Positions 18,691 through 27,280 of a stretch of 64,000 nucleotides of DNA are shown here, piece after piece (within the stretch, counting starts at the first letter, position 1; every line of letters begins with the position of its first letter). The translations under genes and the position numbers were made by a program. The DNA lies in contig JALCDS010000002.1 in assembly GCA_022641775.1 (NCBI GenBank), positions 61,502-125,501 on the forward strand, read 5' to 3'. This stretch comes from Clostridiaceae bacterium. Lineage in GTDB: Bacteria > Cyanobacteriota > Vampirovibrionia > Gastranaerophilales > Gastranaerophilaceae. The notes under the pieces were generated by a model, which saw nothing but the letters and a program-made list of their open reading frames with translations, ran no database searches and was not told the DNA's origin.

Positions 18691-20970
18691 TTATATATTT
18701 TCTATAGAATTTTTTATAATATTATATATTTTATTCCATGTATTAGCTTTTGCTTCTTGTATTAATATGGTTTGATAATTTTTATCTTCTTTTAGTTGAA
18801 CGGCACTATTTAAAAGTTTTGAAAATTCTTCTTTTGTTTCTGCAATATTACATGATTTATATAATTTACATTCAGGTAAAGCTGTTGTAACAATCGGTAA
18901 TCCTTGAGCCATATATTCAAAGAGTTTTACGGGAGAAGTAGCTTTAGAAATGTCATTTATTTTAAATGGTATAATAGCCACAGAGAAATTTCTTGAATAA
19001 TACTTTAATTCATCCAATGGCATTTTGTCTAAACATAAAAAATTATTATATTTCATAAAGCGATTTATTTCTGATTGATTATGAATTCCAATCAAAACAA
19101 ATTGTAATTTTGGATTTTGTATTATCGAATATTCCAAAAGATCAAAATCAAACCAGTTCCCTGAAATAACGCCATAATAACCTATAATTGGTCTACCGTT
19201 ACATATAAATTCTTCAAATTTTGGATTTAAATTTTTGTTATTTTGTTCCAAATTTTGAAAATATTCAAAATCTACTGCATTTTTTGCAATTATAATATTA
19301 TCGTTGCCTTTTCTCATACAAACTGCTTGTTCATACAATTTATCAGAAGTCGCAGATATAATAATTTTGTTTTCGTTTGCAATTGATTTTAACCTTTTTG
19401 TCAATATTTTTTGCATTTTTTTATTATTCAATAAAGCAATATCGTCCAAGTGCTCAAAAACAACGGGAATACCCATTCTAGAAGCTTGTAGCAATGACTT
19501 TTCTATTCCATTACATGTTAAATGTGTACTTATTGACATAACAATCTTATTTTTAACAAATTTATTTAATATAAGTGCAGATGTATCTTGCATCGGATAT
19601 AAATATATATCATTTGATACCTCGACAACTCTTTTTATCGCATTCTCCGCCCATAAGATTTTGTAACCATCTTTAATAAAACATTCAAAAAGATGTTCCG
19701 GCCTTTGTTTAAGATTTCCGAAATATGAATAAGATGATGCAAATATCAAAAACTTATAATTTTTATCTCTTGATAATCTTTTAAAAAATTTAACTGTAGG
19801 ATTAATTTTTTTATCAATAAAATCAAAAATATTTTTTTTATTCTCTTTGTAAAAGAGTTTTTTAAAATATAGTAAGGATTCTTGAGTGAAATTGCACTTA
19901 TTAAAATTAGTTTTAAATAAATTCATTTGTTTGGTAATATTAAACTCTTCTTCAAAGTGGTTAATAGATGATCGAGAATAAAATTCTATGTTATTCATAA
20001 ATTTATCTAAAATTATTTCTAAAGATTCTGCTTCTATATCAAATTTTTTAAAGTTTAAATCACAGCCTACCAAATAATTTTTTAAATTATTAGAAAAAGC
20101 AAATTTATTGTTTGTAAATTTGTCACAGGAAAGAAATGTTAAAACTGCAGGGATAGCAAGACGTTGTGCCTCTATTAAAGACATTCCCATTCCAAATAAG
20201 ATATCAATATTATTGGAAAGATAATTCTGCAATTTTTCATTTACAATTGTTCCTAAAAATTTTATATTGAAATTACTTGAATAGTCTTCTGCTTTTATTT
20301 TATTTTTTGCGTTGCCTTCCCCAATAATATGTAAATTTATAATTTTATCTGTTTTAATATTTTTTAAATTGTCCATTAAGTTAATTAATGACCAAATTTT
20401 ATCATTATCTAATCTTCCTAGCCAAGCAATATTTAATTCCCTATCTTTTATTAAGTTCTCTCGGATTTTATATTTTACTTTTTCCATAAATAAAGATGTA
20501 TAATTTTCTTTTGAATTTTTATAATATTTTTTAGCAGTAGCAAATGTTGCAATATCTTGGTTTATCAGACCATTTTTTTCGTTTAAAACCTTTAAAAACC
20601 TTGTAACTTGAAAAAAGTTTAAATTAGCCCCTTGTCTCATCCAATTTATATTTTCAGGATGTAAATTCCAAAATAAGATTTTTATATTTTTGCCCTTAAA
20701 TTTTGGTAATTTAAAGGCTAAAGAAACCGGAGTAACTATTGTACAATTATCATCTATATTAATACTTTTCATTTGTTCTTTATATTGAACAAATTTTACA
20801 ATAGAATTGTTTAACAGATTTTTAACGAATCCATCTTTATAATCAATGTAAAAAATCTCGAAATTACAATTTTGGCTTAAATATTTTGCGACTCTTGCAA
20901 ATAAGAATTGACATCCTCCAACGCTGTAACTTGGCATAAAAAAGCATATTTTGTTTTTTCCCATTGTCAT
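18691..20970 (-). CDS. Large two-module glycosyltransferase
   Basis: A 759-residue protein with two GT-B modules. The first has SYSVGGCQFLFARVAKYLS at the N-terminus and IDILFGMGMSLIEAQRLAIP as the donor-site E-x7-E-like region. The second (about residues 400-750) has PIIGYYGVISGNWFDFDLL and SPVKLFEYMAQGLPIVTTA, a canonical GT4 motif. A GAGG lies 8 bases before the ATG. The two modules may act sequentially on one acceptor. Base composition is more AT-rich than the housekeeping neighbours, common in surface glycan clusters. Confidence 0.82.
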   Translation of the reverse strand: MTMGKNKICFFMPSYSVGGCQFLFARVAKYLSQNCNFEIFYIDYKDGFVKNLLNNSIVKFVQYKEQMKSINIDDNCTIVTPVSLAFKLPKFKGKNIKILFWNLHPENINWMRQGANLNFFQVTRFLKVLNEKNGLINQDIATFATAKKYYKNSKENYTSLFMEKVKYKIRENLIKDRELNIAWLGRLDNDKIWSLINLMDNLKNIKTDKIINLHIIGEGNAKNKIKAEDYSSNFNIKFLGTIVNEKLQNYLSNNIDILFGMGMSLIEAQRLAIPAVLTFLSCDKFTNNKFAFSNNLKNYLVGCDLNFKKFDIEAESLEIILDKFMNNIEFYSRSSINHFEEEFNITKQMNLFKTNFNKCNFTQESLLYFKKLFYKENKKNIFDFIDKKINPTVKFFKRLSRDKNYKFLIFASSYSYFGNLKQRPEHLFECFIKDGYKILWAENAIKRVVEVSNDIYLYPMQDTSALILNKFVKNKIVMSISTHLTCNGIEKSLLQASRMGIPVVFEHLDDIALLNNKKMQKILTKRLKSIANENKIIISATSDKLYEQAVCMRKGNDNIIIAKNAVDFEYFQNLEQNNKNLNPKFEEFICNGRPIIGYYGVISGNWFDFDLLEYSIIQNPKLQFVLIGIHNQSEINRFMKYNNFLCLDKMPLDELKYYSRNFSVAIIPFKINDISKATSPVKLFEYMAQGLPIVTTALPECKLYKSCNIAETKEEFSKLLNSAVQLKEDKNYQTILIQEAKANTWNKIYNIIKNSIENI

Positions 20971-20982
20971 TTTTAAAGCCTC

Positions 20983-21420
20983 TCAATTAATAAATTTTCT
21001 GATAAATTTTTCATTATCTTTAACATCTTTTACAACAACGCTACCTGCACCGACAAGTGCATTCTCTCCTATTGTTACCCCAGGCAAAATAGTTGCATTC
21101 GCGCCAATTGAGGCTCCTTTTTTTATTAAAATACCTTCCATTTTGAAATTTTTATTTTTGGATTTTGGATATTTGTCATTACAAAATGTTGCATTTGGTC
21201 CGATAAAAACATCGTCTTCAATTGTTATTCCATCATATATTGAAACTCCGTTTTTTATTGTTACATTGTTTCCAATTTTAACTTCATTTTCAATAAAACA
21301 ATTTGAACAAATATTGCAATTGTCCCCGATTTCAGCATTTGGTAAAACTACACAAAATTGCCATATATTTGTATTTTCGCCGATATTTTTGCTTTGAACA
21401 TCTGAAAGCTTATGTATCAC
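20983..21420 (-). CDS. fdtC: Left-handed beta-helix acetyltransferase (FdtC/QdtC type)
   Basis: A 145-residue hexapeptide-repeat protein, with many isoleucine/valine-x4 repeats ([20 protein letters not shown] and later turns), ending with [20 protein letters not shown]. This family acetylates the 3-amino group of dTDP-3-amino-3,6-dideoxyhexose using acetyl-CoA. It overlaps fdtA by 4 bases. The assignment depends on the three-enzyme set and is a family-level call. Confidence 0.82.
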   Translation of the reverse strand: MIHKLSDVQSKNIGENTNIWQFCVVLPNAEIGDNCNICSNCFIENEVKIGNNVTIKNGVSIYDGITIEDDVFIGPNATFCNDKYPKSKNKNFKMEGILIKKGASIGANATILPGVTIGENALVGAGSVVVKDVKDNEKFIRKFIN

Positions 21421-21818
21421 GAATTTACCTCTTTCAAAAAATCATCATAATTTCTTATATATTCTTTTTCGTCGTAATAGTCACTTGCCAAAACCATTAG
21501 TTTACAACCGTAAGAAAAATGCCGCATTTCTCTCCACATATTCTTTCCTATATAAAGTCCGACATCAGGTCTGTTCAGCAAAACTTTTTCACGGGTTTTC
21601 CCATCATCAAGCACAAATTCACACGCCCCGTCCATTGCAACAATTATCTGCTCCATATTTTTGTGTGCATGCATCCCTCTATCTTGATCAGGAAGAGTAT
21701 CAAATATGTAATAAACTCGTTTGATTTCAAATGGGATATTTTTATTCCCTTCAAGTGAAACCAGTTTCCCTCGCTCATCGCCAAAAACTTTCATATCTAC
21801 AAGTTTATAATTCATCAA
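21417..21818 (-). CDS. fdtA: dTDP-4-keto-6-deoxyglucose 3,4-ketoisomerase (FdtA/QdtA type)
   Basis: A 133-residue cupin of the FdtA/WxcM C-terminal family. Typical segments are [11 protein letters not shown] near the start, [24 protein letters not shown] with the catalytic histidines (HAHK), and [10 protein letters not shown]. It makes the 3-keto sugar that the operon's aminotransferase uses. It is the first gene of the seven-gene reverse operon. rmlA and rmlB, needed to supply the substrate, are not in this window. Confidence 0.87.
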   Translation of the reverse strand: MMNYKLVDMKVFGDERGKLVSLEGNKNIPFEIKRVYYIFDTLPDQDRGMHAHKNMEQIIVAMDGACEFVLDDGKTREKVLLNRPDVGLYIGKNMWREMRHFSYGCKLMVLASDYYDEKEYIRNYDDFLKEVNS

Positions 21819-21997
21819 CCCTTTGCTTTCTACAAATAATATTTTAAATAGTCGTTTACGACACTTTATTATATGTTAGTATAAACAATGATTAATAATA
21901 CAATTTGTAAAAAAATATTACAGAATACGACAATTTATTTTTTTGTTACATCATGCGGAGTCTTAAATCCAATAATAAGATAATAGAATGGAGACGT

Positions 21998-22348
21998 ATG
22001 GTATATAACGATAAACAATTTATTGCACAAAAAATCCGGCTCTTTCGCAAAAAAGCTGGGCTCACTCAATCTGAATTAGGTGAGAAAATTGGCATTACCG
22101 ATAAACATATTTGCAAAATTGAAACAGGGATGTATGCACCTTCTGTAGAAACTTTTTTAAAGCTAGTTGATGTTTTGAATATTGATTTACAAGAATTTGG
22201 GATAAACAAAGCTATTCAAAATAATAATTTTCAAAGAGAGTCATTTATCAAACTTTTGTATTCTTTAGATAATAAAAAAATTGACCTACTCTATTCCAAT
22301 GCAAAAAATTTACTTGAAATACTGACCAAGTATGAGAAAAATACTTAA
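21998..22348 (+). CDS. XRE-family HTH regulator
   Basis: A 116-residue protein with an N-terminal Cro/CI-type helix-turn-helix (IRLFRKKAGLTQSELGEKIG and then ITDKHICKIETG, residues about 11-45). The C-terminal helical region may dimerise. The ATG at 21998 is chosen because GGAG lies 4 bases upstream; an in-frame ATG at 21953 has none. It is divergent from the glycan operon, with about 180 bp shared, so it is a candidate regulator of fdtA. Confidence 0.85.
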   Translation: MVYNDKQFIAQKIRLFRKKAGLTQSELGEKIGITDKHICKIETGMYAPSVETFLKLVDVLNIDLQEFGINKAIQNNNFQRESFIKLLYSLDNKKIDLLYSNAKNLLEILTKYEKNT

Positions 22349-22367
22349 TTTTGAATAAAATATCTTT

Positions 22368-22592
22368 TTAATATATCAATAATTTAAAGAGTTTTTCTTC
22401 AATTAAATTATCAAAACTTTTATCCATTCGCCAAAGTTGTTCTGCAATGTGATATGTCAAATTGTTTTCCATTGTGTTGTGTGTTATTTTTCTTGTCAAT
22501 TTTAGATACGTTTTTCTAAATTCTTTGTCTTCAGTTTTGCTGAGAGACTTCTCCGTTTTGTTTGTTTTTAATCGGATATTTGATACATGCAT
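22368..22592 (-). CDS. Short hypothetical protein, doubtful
   Basis: A 74-residue frame rich in Lys, Thr and Glu, with no recognised motif and no clear Shine-Dalgarno. It converges on the XRE gene and overlaps nothing. It could be a real small gene or chance in AT-rich sequence. Confidence 0.3.
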   Translation of the reverse strand: MHVSNIRLKTNKTEKSLSKTEDKEFRKTYLKLTRKITHNTMENNLTYHIAEQLWRMDKSFDNLIEEKLFKLLIY

Positions 22593-22993
22593 TACCGACT
22601 AACATGGAAATATTTACGATAATATTTCAAATGTAATCGAAAATTTGTAGAAATTTAACTGCTAAAATTATCAAACATTTTAGGCAAATCCACTAATAAC
22701 TTGATTTTTTATAGAAAAACCGTCAATTTTTTGGATAAGAAAACGTTAATTCCGTTAATTTCAATTACATATTTATGAAACTGATGGAAGTACGCAAAAT
22801 GCAAATATACTTTGACATTTTGGCATTATAAATCAATTACTTTTTTATGAATTTAACTGAAAAGTTATACCTATAAGGCTCTTTTTAAATTTAGTAACAT
22901 AGGGTAGTTGTGTAAATATTTATTAATTGTCATACCAGACAATAGCAAAATATATTATCATGTATTTTTATAATTGTACAAAGGACACTAAAA
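22593..22993 (+). promoter_or_regulatory. 400-bp intergenic stretch with probable promoter
   Basis: No gene is visible. A likely promoter for the downstream gene is TTGTCA at 22927-22932 and TATATT at 22951-22956, 18 bases apart. Otherwise the stretch is very AT-rich; I see no structured RNA. Confidence 0.4.
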
Positions 22994-23956
22994 ATGCTTA
23001 TAAATAAAATTCAATCAAATTATTTGAACAATAATAATTATATAAAATCTAATAACTCTGAAAGGGTTAGCAGACCGGCATTTCCATTTTTTGGCTGCGC
23101 CATTCCTAGAGATAAGTTGAAGAACTTGGGATATAAATATTTAACTGAGATTGAAGGAACGAGGGATGAAAAAAGCGTTTACGCAATTGTAAAAGAGTAT
23201 TATTATAGCAAAGTTTTACCTTTGGTTGCGCCTAAAAAAGGTAAAGTATATGAGGACAATGATTTGTTGCACTTATTCAGGCATGAATTGGTAAATCAAA
23301 CCGGTAGTCCTTTGGAATTGAATATTAATCCTGAATACAAACAAATGGCTTTGGAAATGGCTGGATTTCCAAAACGCGTAAAATATGTTTCTCACCAAAA
23401 AAAAGTTTTCAGAGAAATTGTCGGTCAAATTAACAGATTGGCAAATCGTTGGGGAAAAATAGAGGACTGGAAAGAAAATCCACATAAAACAGTTCAATTT
23501 TCCGAATTAAGAAAAGTCTTAGGTTCGATGAATGGAATTGCAGAAACCAAAGGTGTTAATGTGATTATTACGGATAGTATTCCTGAAGGTAAATATACAA
23601 AGCATGCTTTTGATTTGTATAATCTTTTATCTCAAGTTATATTGAACGGAATTAAATATGCAAAAAACAGACCTGTTTATATAAATTTAGCAAAGGCTAA
23701 AAATGGAGCCAATACATATTCTTTGACAGTATTGAATGACGGAACAAAAGCTATACCTGATGCAGATATAGATAGAATTTTGCTTGGTGACGGATATAGA
23801 GGTGCTCATAATGATATTCAAGGCACAGGTACAGGTTATAAGGAAATTATAAGAATATTAACTGAACAAAATAAAGGTTCTGAAATCCCTAATTTAATCG
23901 AAAAGGGCAGAAGATCAGGCGTTAAAGTTACGGTTCCATTTGATTTGAATCATTAG
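22994..23956 (+). CDS. Orphan GHKL (HATPase_c)-like protein with N-terminal tag
   Basis: A 320-residue protein. The last 130 residues have a histidine-kinase-type ATP-binding fold: N-box LLSQVILNGIKYAK (about 210-223), G1-like VLNDG, a glycine lid GTGTGYKEII, and a closing GVKVTVPF strand. There is no transmembrane helix, receiver, or obvious phospho-accepting His box. The N-terminus is Asn-rich and then RPAFPFFG (residues 27-34), like the tag in proteins near 51-52 kb. AAAGGA lies 9 bases before the ATG. A soluble ATPase or anti-sigma-like role is possible. Confidence 0.65.
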   Translation: MLINKIQSNYLNNNNYIKSNNSERVSRPAFPFFGCAIPRDKLKNLGYKYLTEIEGTRDEKSVYAIVKEYYYSKVLPLVAPKKGKVYEDNDLLHLFRHELVNQTGSPLELNINPEYKQMALEMAGFPKRVKYVSHQKKVFREIVGQINRLANRWGKIEDWKENPHKTVQFSELRKVLGSMNGIAETKGVNVIITDSIPEGKYTKHAFDLYNLLSQVILNGIKYAKNRPVYINLAKAKNGANTYSLTVLNDGTKAIPDADIDRILLGDGYRGAHNDIQGTGTGYKEIIRILTEQNKGSEIPNLIEKGRRSGVKVTVPFDLNH

Positions 23957-23965
23957 ACAAAATGG

Positions 23966-23994
23966 TTGACAATGGAAATTTTTTTTAATAGAAT
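23966..23994 (+). promoter_or_regulatory. Promoter of the tRNA cluster
   Basis: TTGACA at 23966-23971 and TAGAAT at 23989-23994, spaced 17 bases, place the 5' end about 8 bases before tRNA-Thr(TGT). It is a near-consensus sigma-70 site. Confidence 0.7.
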
Positions 23995-24002
23995 GGAGAT
24001 AC

Positions 24003-24074
24003 GCCGGCATAGCTCAAAGGTAGAGCAACGGTTTTGTAAACCGTAGGTTGTAAGTTCGATTCTTATTGCCGGCT
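24003..24074 (+). tRNA. tRNA-Thr (TGT)
   Basis: Acceptor stem GCCGGCA/TGCCGGC, anticodon stem ACGGT/ACCGT with loop TTTGTAA giving TGT, and a T-loop TTCGATT. CCA is not encoded. Confidence 0.95.
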
Positions 24075-24107
24075 ATTTTATTGACAATTGAACTTATGAA
24101 AAGATTA

Positions 24108-24179
24108 GCCCTTGTGGCACAGGGGTAGCGCACTCCCTTGGTAAGGGAGAGGTCACGAGTTCAAATCTCGTCAAGGGCA
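24108..24179 (+). tRNA. tRNA-Thr (GGT)
   Basis: Acceptor stem GCCCTTG/CAAGGGC, anticodon stem CTCCC/GGGAG with loop TTGGTAA giving GGT, T-arm ending TTCAAAT. Discriminator A at 24179; CCA not encoded. It lies 33 bp after the first tRNA-Thr and is probably cotranscribed. Confidence 0.95.
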
Positions 24180-24260
24180 AATTTATTGTTTAAGACGGAA
24201 TAAAATATATAATGAAAGTTTAATAAAGCACTATTTTCCTAAGGGCATAATAGATTTTAT

Positions 24261-24343
24261 GGGTAGGTGCCCGAGTGGCTAAAGGGAACAGACTGTAAAT
24301 CTGTCGGTGCGAGCCTACGGTGGTTCGAATCCACCCCTGCCCA
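24261..24343 (+). tRNA. tRNA-Tyr (GTA)
   Basis: A class II tRNA with a long variable arm. Acceptor GGGTAGG/CCTGCCC, anticodon loop CTGTAAA giving GTA, T-stem GGTGG/CCACC. Its 3' end, from 24328 onward, is duplicated at 24539, together with the terminator. Confidence 0.95.
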
Positions 24344-24353
24344 AATTTAAAAT

Positions 24354-24389
24354 AAAAGAGGTTAGAAATTTTTATCTAACCTCTTTTTT
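24354..24389 (+). terminator. Terminator of the tRNA cluster
   Basis: AGAGGTTAGA and its complement around an A/T loop, with a T-tract. A second version of this hairpin lies at 24565-24600. Confidence 0.9.
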
Positions 24390-24411
24390 AAATATTAATA
24401 TAAAGTGGATG

Positions 24412-24537
24412 AGAACCACAAAGCGATAGCTTTGTAAAAGGTTCGAGCGGGAGCGAGCTGAAGCCGGAGATGTTTCGTTGAAGTGATGAAATCACAAAAA
24501 CGAAACTCGAAATGCTGTTAAACGCGAGCGACTAAGA
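24412..24537. repeat. GC-rich structured extragenic repeat, copy B
   Basis: About 125 bp related to copy A at 6.6 kb. It includes CAAAGC-GATA-GCTTTG (24418-24433), and a nested hairpin: outer stem GTTTCGTT 24472-24479 with AACGAAAC 24499-24506, and inner stem GTGAT-GAA-ATCAC 24483-24495. The terminal ACGCGAG matches copy A. It sits between the two tRNA-Tyr 3' duplicates. Confidence 0.65.
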
Positions 24538-24564
24538 CAATCCACCCCTGCCCAAATTAAAAAT

Positions 24565-24600
24565 AAAAGAGGTTAGAAAATTTATTCTAACCTCTTTTAT
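24565..24600. terminator. Second, bidirectional terminator
   Basis: A 14-bp perfect stem (AAAAGAGGTTAGAA and complement). It closes the duplicated segment and, in the other direction, ends the membrane-protein gene at 24607-25845. Confidence 0.85.
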
Positions 24601-24606
24601 TTTTAA

Positions 24607-25845
24607 TTACAATTCTTCAAACACAAGTCTTACGTAGAAATCCGCTTTTTTATATGGTGTTATAGGTTTCTTTTTCCATAGTTTTAGAGTTATTTCAGCA
24701 GGCAGATTATTTATATTATAGTCAAATTCTGTTTGGTGTGGGGAAATATTGTTGCATCCTCCAGGGTATTTGCAGCTGCCACCGACATGGATATAATCTC
24801 TTATTAGATAATCATCTTTGGAAATATTGTCATATTCCATCATATTAATATTTGTGAGTTTTGATGCAAATATATAATTGTAGCCAAAATCTCTGGCGTT
24901 TAATCCTGTTAAGTTCAAAAAGTATGGTGAAGTGTGTCCTTGCCAATTTATTCTTGCCTTTAACATTTTTTTATCAATCGGGAATTTTGCAACTATAAGA
25001 TTTTTGTCCTTTATGTACCACAAATCAGTTGGTATTAATTTGGGATATTCGGCTGTGCAATATCCGATTTTATCGTATTCAATAAAGTTGCTGAAAGGAA
25101 ACATTGTAGTTACTAACAAATCAGGGTTTTCTATGTATTTGCTGACTGTAGAAACTCCTTTTGTGTTGTCAGGAGTTTTATCTTTATGGTATGAACAAAC
25201 GCTTGATTTTATTCCCCACCAATGTTTGCCACTTTCAATTCCGCCAAAGATATCTTCGTTGGGTTTGTAATCTTTTGTATAAAATATTGAATTTTTAACT
25301 GCGGTTTCTCTTATATTGTAAATTTTTTGTTTGCTGAATCCGGTATAGTCTTCAGGCATATTAATTTTTAATTCTGTATAATCATTTTTGGTTAAATTTG
25401 CTGTTTCCGGAAGTTTTGCATCAGAAAATCCGAAATATACTATAGGGAAAAGATAGTATATAACAATTGCAAAAATAATTAATTTTAAACCGATAATTTC
25501 AAAAATATTCAGTTTTTTGAATTTTGATGAAAAACTATTGTCTTCATATATAGTTACAATGTTGTTTTCATTATTTGTTTGGTCATATTGATTGGACGTT
25601 ATGTCGTCATAATTTATTTTTGGTGTTGGTATGTCATATTTTTCGATTAAGACACTTATAATATCAAGTATTATTGAACCTCCGATAAAATACGATGGAA
25701 AACTAAGCATAAATAAAGTTTCGGCCGGCGAAAACCCATTGGCAAATCCCTTCATCGCGTATGTATAAATCAAACCACCTACGAATATAAAAGCTGCAAA
25801 AACTTTAATATCGGATGCTTTATTGAACCCTATGTGACATATCAT
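24607..25845 (-). CDS. Membrane protein with large extracytoplasmic domain
   Basis: A 412-residue protein. Two or three hydrophobic segments lie at about residues 10-32, 42-65 and 117-140, with an Asn/Asp-rich cytoplasmic loop between. The remainder (about 145-412) has few hydrophobic stretches and several cysteines (for example GSCKYPGGCNN) and is probably outside the membrane. No family is recognised. GGTGG precedes the ATG by 6 bases. It is divergent from the SLH gene. Confidence 0.7.
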   Translation of the reverse strand: MICHIGFNKASDIKVFAAFIFVGGLIYTYAMKGFANGFSPAETLFMLSFPSYFIGGSIILDIISVLIEKYDIPTPKINYDDITSNQYDQTNNENNIVTIYEDNSFSSKFKKLNIFEIIGLKLIIFAIVIYYLFPIVYFGFSDAKLPETANLTKNDYTELKINMPEDYTGFSKQKIYNIRETAVKNSIFYTKDYKPNEDIFGGIESGKHWWGIKSSVCSYHKDKTPDNTKGVSTVSKYIENPDLLVTTMFPFSNFIEYDKIGYCTAEYPKLIPTDLWYIKDKNLIVAKFPIDKKMLKARINWQGHTSPYFLNLTGLNARDFGYNYIFASKLTNINMMEYDNISKDDYLIRDYIHVGGSCKYPGGCNNISPHQTEFDYNINNLPAEITLKLWKKKPITPYKKADFYVRLVFEEL

Positions 25846-26002
25846 AAAAAACCACCTTTTTGCTAATTATAACAGTATTTTTAAAATTTGCAATTTTTAA
25901 ATATATAAATTTATTTACCTTAACACTTCTATATAATTTGTTGCCAAGTTATTTTTTTTAGGTAGCATGATTATTGATTAGAGAGTGTAAGGAGATAAAT
26001 TT

Positions 26003-27148
26003 ATGAAAAATTTAATTAAAGGCTTGTTAACAGTTGTTGTTGCATTGTTAACTACAGTTCCTGTATTTGCTTTCCCTGATGTTGCAAAAAACCACTGGGC
26101 AGCTTCGCAAATAAAAATATTATCAGAAGAAGGTGTTATTGTCGGATATCCTGACGGAACTTTCAAACCTGATGACAATGTTACAAGAGCTGAATTTGCT
26201 TCAATGGCAATAAAAGCTTTGGGTCAACAACATACAAAAGTTGCACAACCTGTAAACTTTACAGATATTCAACCCGGATATTGGGCATATGATGCTATTC
26301 AAAAAGCATTGTATTTTGATTTAATTTCTTGCCCGCCGGCTGGACAACCATTCCGTCCTGACGATTCTGTTTCTCGTGGAGAATCAATTTCTGTTGCTGT
26401 TAACGCTTTAACAACTGAACAAATAAGTTCTGCAAAAGCGAAAGAAGTTTTGGCAAGAAAATATTCTGATGCGGATACAGTTCCTGAATGGTTTGTAATT
26501 CCTGCGGGAAAAGCTGAGATATTGGATATGTTAATTGTAATGCCGTCAGCGAATAAGGCAAAAATAGAAGCAAATCGTCCTGCTACTCGTGCTGAAGTTG
26601 CTGCAATACTTTATGCAATGAGAGAACAAGCAAAATTGAATCCGAATGCAAAATTAGCTGAAGCTATGAGAAAGAAAACAGGTGACGGTTTTGTTGTAGA
26701 AGGTTCAACTGTTCAAGGTAGTGTTGGTACAATCCCTGCAGGTGCAATTGTTCCTGTAGCTTTGACATCAGCTGCAAGCTCACAAAGTTCACAAGCAGGT
26801 GAAATTTATACAGCTTCTGCTGCTCAAAACTTGATTACAAAAGAAAAATTCATTCTTGTACGCCAAGGTGCCGCATTTAAGGGGCAATTGTTGGATGTAA
26901 GAACAGGAAAATGGTTTGTAAGAAACGGCGTTTTGGTATTTGACAATGCTTTGATTACAACCGATAATGACCAGACTACTCAATTTAGCGGTGTTGCTGA
27001 AGTTACAAAACATAGAAACTGGTTTATGAAATTTGTTCGTGCAACATTGAAGGGTGAAAAGCTTGATGTAACAAAAGATGGAACAATTTATGTTAAACTT
27101 TTGAAACCTGTTAAAATCGATTTAACAAACGGTTGGATATATGAATAA
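26003..27148 (+). CDS. SLH-domain envelope protein
   Basis: A 381-residue protein with an N-terminal signal peptide (residues 1-23, ending VPVFA). An S-layer homology repeat follows: FPDVAKNHWAASQIKILSEE and VIVGYPDGTFKPDDNVTRAEF, then a weaker second copy (FTDIQPGYWAYDAIQKAL with PFRPDDSVSRGES). SLH domains hold proteins to the peptidoglycan or its secondary polymer. The C-terminal half has beta-strand pattern with no known domain, so it may be an anchoring protein more than a full porin. GGAG precedes the ATG, and a terminator follows at 27171. Confidence 0.85.
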   Translation: MKNLIKGLLTVVVALLTTVPVFAFPDVAKNHWAASQIKILSEEGVIVGYPDGTFKPDDNVTRAEFASMAIKALGQQHTKVAQPVNFTDIQPGYWAYDAIQKALYFDLISCPPAGQPFRPDDSVSRGESISVAVNALTTEQISSAKAKEVLARKYSDADTVPEWFVIPAGKAEILDMLIVMPSANKAKIEANRPATRAEVAAILYAMREQAKLNPNAKLAEAMRKKTGDGFVVEGSTVQGSVGTIPAGAIVPVALTSAASSQSSQAGEIYTASAAQNLITKEKFILVRQGAAFKGQLLDVRTGKWFVRNGVLVFDNALITTDNDQTTQFSGVAEVTKHRNWFMKFVRATLKGEKLDVTKDGTIYVKLLKPVKIDLTNGWIYE

Positions 27149-27170
27149 TTAATAAATTAATCATTTAATT

Positions 27171-27208
27171 AAAAGGCGGAGAATTTTATTTAATTCTCTG
27201 CCTTTTAT
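27171..27208 (+). terminator. Rho-independent terminator
   Basis: AAAAGGC-GGAGAATT pairs with AATTCTC-GCCTTTT (one G-T pair) and is followed by TAT; it ends the SLH gene transcript. Confidence 0.85.
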
Positions 27209-27280
27209 GTTGAAAAATATAGGATAATGAGTTATAATAAAAATGGATATGCATATTAAAGAGGATATATAAAATATAAG

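Larger units (their letters stand above)
24328..24602. mobile_element. 211-bp insertion bounded by duplicated tRNA-Tyr 3' end
   Basis: AATCCACCCCTGCCCAAATT at 24328-24347 recurs exactly at 24539-24558, and the similarity continues through the terminator hairpin for about 60 bp. This is the pattern of att sites left by site-specific integration at a tRNA, or of a local duplication. Between the copies is a GC-rich structured repeat; no integrase or other gene is present. It is either a remnant or a non-autonomous element. Confidence 0.5.

Noticed and set aside
22593..22993. Structured RNA in the AT-rich gap
   Set aside because: The only inverted repeat (AATATT around six bases) is too short to be meaningful in this composition.
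24539..24560. A second tRNA-Tyr gene
   Set aside because: Only the 3' end of the tRNA is present; the anticodon and 5' acceptor strand are missing.
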